From contig CALCTI010000511.1 of the NCBI GenBank assembly GCA_937894105.1, forward strand, positions 1-12,277: a stretch of DNA of 12,277 bases, in the 5' to 3' direction. A program made the position numbers and the translations under genes. Position 1 is the first letter of the stretch, and the number at the start of each line of letters is the position of its first letter. Shown here piece by piece: positions 7,940 to 12,277 of the stretch. The notes under the pieces were generated by a model. It searched no databases. It had not been told where the DNA came from and saw only the letters and a program-made list of their open reading frames with translations. The stretch is from an uncultured cyanobacterium (GTDB lineage Bacteria; Cyanobacteriota; Cyanobacteriia; CACIAM-69d).

Positions 7940-8030
7940 GGCGTTGCTGGATCAAGCTATGAACCGATGACCGAAAGCTACGAAACCTCGTTTGGAACTT
8001 TGCGAAAACATGTCCCTATTCAGCAACGCC
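7940..8030 (+). mobile_element. 91-bp MITE, family 2, copy B
   Basis: The ends GGCGTTGCTG and CAGCAACGCC are perfect 10-bp inverted repeats. The flanks TCTTCTGA (7932-7939) and TCTTCTTA (8031-8038) match at seven of eight positions, fitting an aged 8-bp target duplication. It differs from copy A at five of 91 positions and has the same orientation. It sits between the nitroreductase start and the 89-residue gene. No coding capacity. Confidence 0.85.
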
Positions 8031-8073
8031 TCTTCTTAATATAGGCGAATCAAAGACAGGTAAAACAACCTCA

Positions 8074-8089
8074 GTAAGGATGGCCTTAC
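8074..8089 (-). terminator. Weak hairpin overlapping the stop of the 89-residue ORF
   Basis: GTAAGG and CCTTAC form a perfect 6-bp stem with a 4-base loop, overlapping the stop codon at 8086-8088. On the minus strand a T-rich but broken tract (TGTTTT) follows after a short gap. This is a possible inefficient terminator. Confidence 0.3.
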
Positions 8090-8355
8090 TCTTCCCGTAG
8101 AGATTCCGTTAAGGGCTGTGCTTTTTGGGCAAGCATAATTGCCCGCTGAGCCAAGGTGGCGATTTTATCCAGATTATTGACCTGTTCTGAATATTCACTC
8201 AAGCTAAAGCTGCTTAAGTCTATTAATAGCTGATAAACTTCGCCGTTCCACTGAGCCTGGTCCTGTAAATTTTGGGACAGTGCTGAATCTTTGGTGACAG
8301 TCTTACTCCAGTCGGGAAGAGAGGGGGCGGTGGGGGAGTTAATTTGGAATTGCAT
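8086..8355 (-). CDS. Uncharacterised 89-residue protein
   Basis: I do not recognise this protein. It is soluble, with no signal peptide or hydrophobic segment and no cysteine. The N-terminus (MQFQINSPTAPSLPDWSKTV) looks extended; residues from about 30 on are rich in Leu, Gln, Glu and Ser and look helical, ending AQRAIMLAQKAQPLTESLRE. The composition is protein-like and unlike the shadow frames around it. The gene stands alone on the minus strand between a family 2 and a family 1 inverted-repeat element, with a weak hairpin at its stop. No strong ribosome site is visible, so the start could differ. A chance frame cannot be excluded. Confidence 0.6.
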   Translation of the reverse strand: MQFQINSPTAPSLPDWSKTVTKDSALSQNLQDQAQWNGEVYQLLIDLSSFSLSEYSEQVNNLDKIATLAQRAIMLAQKAQPLTESLREE

Positions 8356-8412
8356 AGACGCAGATTCTGACGTAATTGTGATTTTTTTGGCTTGAGCCTA
8401 AGGACTCAAGTT

Positions 8413-8470
8413 TAAGATTACCTAAATCCAGGTTAATTTTAAGATCTTCGCTTATTTCAGGTAAATCTTA
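8413..8470. repeat. Imperfect inverted repeat upstream of the 89-residue ORF
   Basis: The arm TAAGATTACCTAAAT (8413-8427) is inverted, with small differences, at 8454-8470 (ATTTCAGGTAAATCTTA), followed on the plus strand by a TTTTTT run. A smaller dyad, CTTGAG/CTCAAG (8391-8396 and 8405-8410), lies beside it. It could be a weak plus-strand terminator, an operator, or a decayed inverted-repeat element. Confidence 0.35.
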
Positions 8471-8495
8471 TTTTTTCCTGTAGTTTTCCAGTAAT

Positions 8496-8627
8496 TTAGA
8501 GCGTGTCATCCATTACGTTCCAGACGCCTTTCCCAATGGGGGATGTACGCCCCCTGAAACAAGCACGACTAAGGGCTGAAACCCTCTCAGCTGTTGAGTT
8601 TAAGATTTAATTGATGACGGCCCCTAG
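8496..8627 (+). mobile_element. 132-bp MITE-like inverted-repeat element, family 1, copy 2
   Basis: The left end is TTAGAGCGTGTCATCCATTA and the right end reversed is CTAGGGGCCGTCATCAATTA. It aligns without gaps over 132 bases with the copy at 3514-3645, including the internal GGGCTGAAACCCTC and the TTAAGATTTAATTGATGAC right arm. TTAG and CTAG border it, both of the form YTAR. The right end lies 22 bases past the stop of the minus-strand YkgJ-type gene, so it is in that gene's 3' region. No transposase. Confidence 0.8.
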
Positions 8628-8649
8628 CTGTTCTCAGATTCGATACTTT

Positions 8650-9033
8650 TTAGAGACTGTCAATATCTAGATCGACTTCAACCCCTTGATCGATTTCCTT
8701 ACGGTAGCGGTCTATTTCTGAGCTGGAATCACCGTAAACGGTACTGATTTGCTCGTAGCAACACTCGATCGCAAATTCATCCATTTCCGACTCTGGCACC
8801 GCGAACATTTTTTCAAAAGTTTTCCCTTCCACCCGACAAAACCAGGGGCGATCGCTATAGATATTGCAGCGGCGATGGGTACGGTCAAAATTAATACACC
8901 AGCCGTCTTCCCCCACCATGCTCAGATACTGTTGAAAATCTGCCGGGGGCAAATAGGCATCTAAATCCGGGCGATCGCTAGGCTCCAGATAGCAACACGC
9001 GCCACATTTCTCGATACACTTCCACTCGCCCAT
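8650..9033 (-). CDS. YkgJ-family cysteine cluster protein
   Basis: A 127-residue small soluble protein of the YkgJ/UPF0153 zinc- or iron-chelating family, whose biochemical role is not established. It shows the family pattern: Cys6, Cys10, Cys13 and Cys14 in CIEKCGACC, then Cys46 in WCINFD, Cys56 in RCNIYSDRP and Cys66 in FCRVEG. These seven residues probably bind a metal or cluster. A further adjacent pair, Cys91-Cys92 (ECCYEQ), lies beyond the core. The C-terminus is acidic (EVDLDIDSL). GAAGGA lies about 13 bases ahead of the ATG, a longer spacing than usual. The gene is divergent from psb30 across 369 bases, and a family 1 element follows its stop at 22 bases. Confidence 0.9.
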   Translation of the reverse strand: MGEWKCIEKCGACCYLEPSDRPDLDAYLPPADFQQYLSMVGEDGWCINFDRTHRRCNIYSDRPWFCRVEGKTFEKMFAVPESEMDEFAIECCYEQISTVYGDSSSEIDRYRKEIDQGVEVDLDIDSL

Positions 9034-9402
9034 AACGTTTCAATTTTCCTTCGTGATTGTCCTAGGGAATTTCTTTCGACACTTTTTCGCTGGGCTCTAT
9101 TGATTGTCTTTTGTTAATGATTGTCTTTTGTTAACTTTCTGAGGAGAATCAAGAGAGTGCTCTAATATTATCGGGGCTATTCTAAGACGAATTGCCTGAG
9201 TGAACTGGGGCTATTACCGATTGAACTGCAAAGCTTTGTTCTGTCGGCGGCTCCTCGTTTATTGTTCAAGGCGGGCGCAAGCTCCCTTACTGTAAGGCTT
9301 CTAAGAGTATTTGATGACGCGTCCTACACGGGCGGGGTAAAATCAAAACTTATACGCCTAAAAAAACTATTAAATACCTGGCTTGGGAGGAACGGCATAA
9401 CC
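9034..9402. promoter_or_regulatory. Divergent intergenic region between the YkgJ-type gene and psb30
   Basis: A 369-base gap without a convincing gene; it must hold the promoters of both divergent genes. It contains the 17-bp tandem repeat at 9101-9134. GGGGCTATT occurs at 9173-9181 and 9207-9215, 34 bases apart. A small dyad CCTTA-CTG-TAAGG lies at 9285-9297. A TTATAC at 9350-9355 could be a -10 box for psb30, but no matching -35 box is clear, so I make no firm promoter call. Confidence 0.45.
9101..9134. repeat. Perfect 17-bp tandem duplication
   Basis: TGATTGTCTTTTGTTAA occurs twice head to tail with no gap or mismatch. It lies about 70 bases upstream of the YkgJ-type start codon, where a promoter or operator is expected. 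It may be a paired binding site or a recent slippage duplication. Confidence 0.85.
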
Positions 9403-9534
9403 ATGGACGCAGCTTTGAATCTTTTGAGTGGCATCAATTGGACAGTGGTGCTTCAATTAACTTCGGTCGGACTCATCGTTGTTGCTGGTCCGGTTATCGT
9501 CTTTATCCTTGCATTCCGCGGCGGCAACCTGTAG
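9403..9534 (+). CDS. psb30: Photosystem II reaction centre protein Psb30 (Ycf12)
   Basis: A 43-residue single-span thylakoid membrane subunit at the edge of the photosystem II core, which helps stabilise the complex. The sequence begins MDAALNLLSGINWTVVLQLT. It then has one transmembrane helix (about 14-37) and the family signature AGPVIVFILAFRGGNL at the C-terminus, close to AGP-IIFLLAVRRGNL in other cyanobacteria (recalled, not searched). The length is typical. The frame is open further upstream to 9262, but the ATG at 9403 is chosen because GGGAGG at 9385-9390 precedes it and the protein then has the family length. A terminator follows at 9611-9644, so the gene is probably monocistronic. 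Confidence 0.95.
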   Translation: MDAALNLLSGINWTVVLQLTSVGLIVVAGPVIVFILAFRGGNL

Positions 9535-9610
9535 ACAGGCATCGATTAACTGCCAGCGAAGCTCAGCTAGCAAGCTTTGTCCTCAGTTTTACCCTCAATA
9601 TTTGCTGTAT

Positions 9611-9644
9611 AAACGCTGGGGTTTCCCTCCGGCGTTTAATTTTT
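9611..9644 (+). terminator. Rho-independent terminator of psb30
   Basis: The stem pairs AAACGCTGGG (9611-9620) with TCCGGCGTTT (9628-9637), including G-T pairs, around a 7-base loop, followed by AATTTTT. It lies 76 bases past the psb30 stop. Confidence 0.8.
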
Positions 9645-9663
9645 ATGGGGCGAGAAATAAGAA

Positions 9664-9746
9664 GGTCTGATAGAAGAAATCTGAAAAAAGAAATCTGAAA
9701 AAAGAAATCTGAGAATAAAAATCTGAAAAAGGAAGCCTGCGAAAGG
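9664..9746. repeat. Tandem array with 14-bp period, about six units
   Basis: Units of consensus AATCTGAAAAAAGA recur with CTG at 9667, 9681, 9695, 9709, 9723 and 9737, exactly 14 bases apart. Two inner units are identical and the outer ones have diverged. Each unit splits into two 7-mers (AATCTGA and AAAAAGA), fitting the short tandemly repeated repetitive (STRR) sequences known from cyanobacteria. It lies between the psb30 terminator and comM. There are no spacers, so it is not a CRISPR array. Confidence 0.85.
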
Positions 9747-9820
9747 ATCCCCGTGAGGGGGGGATTAAGTTGCCATAATGGGCGAAATATTGCGATCGCG
9801 CTCAAACAGTCGCAGTGCTT

Positions 9821-9876
9821 AGTAAGCAATATTTAGTAATCAGTATTCAGCAGCCAGTATTCGGTAATCAAACAGG
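9821..9876. repeat. Second 14-bp-period array directly upstream of comM
   Basis: Units AGTAAGCAATATTT, AGTAATCAGTATTC, AGCAGCCAGTATTC and the partial GGTAATCAAACAGG follow each other at 14-base steps. They are built from related 7-mers such as AGTAATC and AGTATTC. The array ends 15 bases before the comM start codon and abuts its ribosome site, so it lies in the leader or promoter. Its sequence differs from the array at 9664-9746 although the period is the same. Confidence 0.75.
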
Positions 9877-9891
9877 GGTAGGAGAGTCGTC

Positions 9892-11418
9892 GTGCTAGCC
9901 AGGGTTTGGAGCGCAGCTCTTGTGGGAATCGACCCGATTAAGGTGGGCACCGAAGTGGATGTGTCGGGAGGGCTGCCGGCAATGGCGGTGGTGGGGTTGC
10001 CCGATACGGCAGTGCAGGAATCGCGGGAGCGGGTCAAAGCGGCGATTAAAAATGCTGGATTTGCCTTCCCTGTCCGCCGAGTTATTGTTAACCTCACCCC
10101 TGCTGATTTACGCAAGGAAGGGCCCAGCTTTGATTTACCGATCGCCATCGGTGTCCTCGCCGCATCGGATCAACTGGATATCACTCCCCTCAACGATTAC
10201 CTGTTTCTAGGGGAGCTGTCTTTAGATGGTTCCCTGCGTCCCGTGTCTGGGGTTTTGGCGATCGCCGCTGCTGCCGAAGCCCTAGGCATTACCCATCTAA
10301 TCGTGCCCGCCGCTAATGCCCAGGAAGCCGCCGTTGTGGATGGGCTCACAGTGTATGGCTTTGAGCATTTGACCCAGGGGGGGGAGGTTTTAAATGGGGG
10401 GCGGCTGGCGACGCCGGTGGAGGTAGACGGGATTGGTCAACTGCGGGAGGGACACCAATACGCGCTGGATTTGGAGGATGTAAAGGGGCAAGCGTTGGCG
10501 CGGCGAGCGTTGGAAATTGCGGCGGCGGGCGGGCATAATTTGGTGTTCGTGGGACCGCCAGGGAGCGGTAAAACCATGTTGGCGCGGCGGTTGCCGGGGA
10601 TTTTGCCGCCCCTAAGTTTTGCGGAGGCCCTGGAGGTGACGCGAGTGCATTCGGTGGCGGGGTTATTGCGCGATCGCGGCACCCTGGTGACCCAACGCCC
10701 TTTCCGCAGCCCCCACCATTCCGCATCGGGACCGTCCCTGGTGGGCGGCGGCAGCTATCCTAAACCCGGCGAAATTTCCCTGGCCCATCGCGGGGTGCTG
10801 TTCTTAGATGAACTAACGGAATTTAAGCGGGATGTTTTAGAATTTCTGCGCCAGCCCCTGGAAGAGGGGTTTGTTACCATTTCCCGCACCCGTCAAACGG
10901 TGCAATTTCCCGCCCTCTTTACCCTCGTCGCTAGCACTAATCCTTGCCCTTGCGGCTACTACGGCGATACGGTCAATCCGTGCACCTGCACCCCTCGCCA
11001 GCGGGAACAATATTGGGCAAAACTGTCGGGACCGCTGATGGATCGCATTGATTTACAGGTCGTGGTCAATCGCCTGAAGCCAGAGGAAATCACCCGCCAA
11101 AAAGGGGGAGAACCCTCAGAGCCGGTGCGGAGTCGTGTGGAAAAAGCACGGGAGTTGGCGATCGCCCGATTTACCGGTACCGCCACCCAGTGCAACGCCG
11201 ACATGGGCAGCCAGCAGCTGCAACAATGGTGCGCCCTGGACGACAGCAGCCGGACCCTATTGGAAAACGCCATCCGCCGCCTAGGTCTCTCGGCACGGGG
11301 AACAGATCGAATTCTCAAAGTGGCCCGCACCATTGCCGATCTCGAAGGTCTCAACCACATAGCAACCAACCACGTTGCCGAAGCTATTCAATATCGAACC
11401 ATTGACCGGATGTCTTAG
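9892..11418 (+). CDS. comM: YifB/ComM family Mg-chelatase-like AAA+ ATPase
   Basis: A 508-residue cytoplasmic hexameric helicase-type ATPase. In transformable bacteria ComM drives branch migration of incoming DNA during natural transformation. The N-terminal ~170 residues are the Lon-protease-like domain (GLPAMAVVGLPDTAVQESRE). The AAA+ module has Walker A GPPGSGKT at 221-228 and Walker B LFLDEL with Asp306/Glu307. A cysteine cluster follows, Cys352/Cys354 (CPCG) and Cys364/Cys366 (CTC). RLGLSARGTDRILKVARTIA marks the C-terminal Mg-chelatase-like domain. Length is full. The start is GTG, supported by TAGGAG at 9879-9884. The stop codon coincides with the left border of an inverted-repeat element but is preserved. 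ChlI is excluded by the N-terminal domain and length. Confidence 0.95.
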   Translation: MLARVWSAALVGIDPIKVGTEVDVSGGLPAMAVVGLPDTAVQESRERVKAAIKNAGFAFPVRRVIVNLTPADLRKEGPSFDLPIAIGVLAASDQLDITPLNDYLFLGELSLDGSLRPVSGVLAIAAAAEALGITHLIVPAANAQEAAVVDGLTVYGFEHLTQGGEVLNGGRLATPVEVDGIGQLREGHQYALDLEDVKGQALARRALEIAAAGGHNLVFVGPPGSGKTMLARRLPGILPPLSFAEALEVTRVHSVAGLLRDRGTLVTQRPFRSPHHSASGPSLVGGGSYPKPGEISLAHRGVLFLDELTEFKRDVLEFLRQPLEEGFVTISRTRQTVQFPALFTLVASTNPCPCGYYGDTVNPCTCTPRQREQYWAKLSGPLMDRIDLQVVVNRLKPEEITRQKGGEPSEPVRSRVEKARELAIARFTGTATQCNADMGSQQLQQWCALDDSSRTLLENAIRRLGLSARGTDRILKVARTIADLEGLNHIATNHVAEAIQYRTIDRMS

Positions 11419-11549
11419 TGGATGTCTGAAAAGTCTCAAGCATGACTCACCTTGTCGTAGGCTGCAACGAAAGAATGCAGATTTGTGCTCTTTCACCACA
11501 GCATTCAGACCTAGTTTGAAGTGTCCAATTGGACTTTTCAGATATCCAC
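11418..11549 (+). mobile_element. 132-bp inverted-repeat element, family 3, inserted at the comM stop codon
   Basis: Inverted 18-bp ends: GTGGATGTCTGAAAAGTC (11418-11435), and GTGGATATCTGAAAAGTC when 11532-11549 is reversed, one mismatch. TTA flanks both sides (11415-11417 and 11550-11552) and looks like a 3-bp target duplication of the TNA type seen with some IS5-family elements. The left TTA plus the first element base form the comM stop TAG. The right end is 11 bases from the stop of the convergent COP23-type gene. There is no transposase. The long inverted ends could also act as a bidirectional terminator stem. Confidence 0.8.
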
Positions 11550-11560
11550 TTAGGCAGCCA

Positions 11561-12100
11561 TTAGAACAGGCCGTTAACCAAAGTTTCCAAACTAACGTAA
11601 GGCTGCCCGCCGGACTGCTGGATAGGATTACCGCTGCTGAGGGCCTCAGTATTAAACATTCGACCTAACATGGCAGTGGGATTTTCCGCCCGGCGATTGC
11701 TTTCGCTAAGGGTGAAGAGCACGTTATTGCGATTACAACCGCGGCGGGTGCCAGTAACGTGACACAGCACCATATGGCGATTAACCGGTCCCACCGTTAA
11801 GTAAAGATTGCGCAGCCGCCCACCGTTGTTGTTTAGGGCCTGATTGAGCCGCCGAGTCACTTCCTGGCACCGTCTTTGGGGAGTGTAGCCCGCACCACTA
11901 AATTCCTGGCTGGTCCATGCGATGAGCGGTGCTCGCCGCCCTGAATGTTGCACCGCCATGGTGGCGTGGTAGCCCTGCACCTTTTCGCACCGAAACGTGT
12001 CTAGCGCTTTAATGGTTTGGGCATCGCTGCGGCCGGCAAAGGCGAGGGGAAGGTTTAGGGCAAGTACGCCGGCGAGGGCAATGCGAGCGAGGGACTTCAT
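11561..12100 (-). CDS. COP23-domain secreted protein
   Basis: A 179-residue exported protein of the COP23 family, named after a circadian-oscillating 23-kDa cyanobacterial protein; the biochemical role is unknown. The N-terminus (KSLARIALAGVLALNLPLAFA) is a signal peptide with probable cleavage after Ala22. The mature part has four cysteines (38, 78, 113, 122), suited to two disulfides outside the cytoplasm. It shows FRCEKVQGYHATMAV, LIAWTSQEFSGAGYTPQRRC, then GRLRNLYLTVGPVNRHMVLC and NVLFTLSESN, in the family order. The ATG at 12100 is preferred over a TTG two codons upstream because AGG nine bases ahead and the normal signal start MKS fit it. The C-terminal tail beyond about 150 is polar. 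It converges on comM, with a hairpin upstream. Confidence 0.87.
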   Translation of the reverse strand: MKSLARIALAGVLALNLPLAFAGRSDAQTIKALDTFRCEKVQGYHATMAVQHSGRRAPLIAWTSQEFSGAGYTPQRRCQEVTRRLNQALNNNGGRLRNLYLTVGPVNRHMVLCHVTGTRRGCNRNNVLFTLSESNRRAENPTAMLGRMFNTEALSSGNPIQQSGGQPYVSLETLVNGLF

Positions 12101-12162
12101 AGTCAAAGACCTGTTGTGAGTAACGAGTTTACTAATAGAAACAAGCCAAATCGATGGCGGTC

Positions 12163-12186
12163 AGACCAAAAGTATTTGGTCTTTTT
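12163..12186 (+). terminator. Hairpin plus T-tract with no plus-strand gene before it
   Basis: AGACCAAA (12163-12170) and TTTGGTCT (12175-12182) form a perfect 8-bp stem with an AGTA loop, followed by TTTT. On the plus strand this is a standard terminator shape, yet the nearest upstream gene is on the other strand. It may end an antisense or small RNA, or act as an operator for the COP23-type gene. Confidence 0.55.
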
Positions 12187-12223
12187 AGGTAAGGCTTTTT
12201 GACGGAGGTGATCTTAGACATAA

Positions 12224-12277
12224 CTAGAGACTGTCATCCATTAAATGCCAAACTCAATAGCTACGAAGGTCCAAGCC
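12224..12277 (-). mobile_element. Family 1 inverted-repeat element, copy 3 (cut by window end)
   Basis: CTAGAGACTGTCATCCATTA followed by CTCAATAGCT and CGAAGGT matches the reversed right half of the copy at 3514-3645, in opposite orientation to copies 1 and 2. Only the first 54 bases are inside the window. It lies upstream of the COP23-type gene. Confidence 0.7.

Noticed and set aside
6251..8030. Composite transposon carrying pilD and the nitroreductase
   Set aside because: Each element copy has its own different 8-bp duplication, showing two separate insertions rather than one mobile unit, and there is no transposase.
9262..9402. Upstream extension of psb30 to 90 codons
   Set aside because: The added residues do not fit the family, while GGGAGG precedes the ATG at 9403 and the 43-residue product has the normal length.
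9563..9829. Minus-strand 88-codon frame with repeated FFRFL-SD segments
   Set aside because: The repetition is only the 14-bp array read in three shifting frames; there is no ribosome site and it crosses the psb30 terminator.
9664..9876. Tandem repeats as a CRISPR array
   Set aside because: Units are 14 bases with no spacers, and no cas genes are present.
9892..11418. Magnesium chelatase subunit ChlI
   Set aside because: The Lon-like N-terminal domain, the CPC/CTC cysteine cluster and the 508-residue length identify the YifB/ComM family instead.

Overview
The window comes from a cyanobacterium. It carries psb30 (ycf12), a small photosystem II subunit gene, and a gene for a COP23-domain secreted protein. 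The octamer GCGATCGC (the cyanobacterial HIP1 palindrome) occurs at least 24 times in 12.3 kb. Short intergenic repeats with a 7-bp period and several short inverted-repeat elements also fit a cyanobacterial genome. I cannot name the genus from the sequence alone.

Layout, left to right. (1) 1-3485, +: the 3' part of a very large CheA-type hybrid kinase. A long Asp/Glu/Leu-rich linker leads into a CheA kinase core, a CheW-like domain and a receiver domain; the 5' end, where the phosphotransfer domain should be, lies outside the window. (2) 3486-3836: a 132-bp inverted-repeat element, a structured repeat and a good terminator. (3) 3837-6101, +: a TgpA/DUF3488-type membrane protein with a transglutaminase-like domain that lacks the catalytic cysteine. 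A short coupled reading frame that stops early and a 91-bp inverted-repeat element follow. (4) 6421-7893, -: a two-gene unit, nitroreductase then prepilin peptidase (pilD), with a second copy of the 91-bp element just upstream. (5) 8086-9033, -: an unrecognised 89-residue protein, a second 132-bp element and a YkgJ-type cysteine-cluster protein. (6) 9403-9534, +: psb30 with its own terminator. (7) 9664-9876: two arrays with a 14-bp (2 x 7) period. (8) 9892-11418, +: comM/yifB. Its stop codon lies exactly at the insertion point of a third type of inverted-repeat element. (9) 11561-12100, -: the COP23-domain protein, convergent with comM. A hairpin with a T-tract and the start of a third 132-family element lie upstream of it.

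How the genes relate. The CheA-type kinase and the prepilin peptidase may both serve type IV pilus motility or phototaxis, and ComM acts in natural transformation, which in cyanobacteria also needs the type IV pilus. They are not in one operon, so this link is inference. psb30 and the nitroreductase are housekeeping or redox genes. I see no defence, biosynthetic or phage module. The most unusual features are the six copies from three families of short transposase-less inverted-repeat elements in the gaps, one sitting on a stop codon, and the cysteine-less transglutaminase domain.
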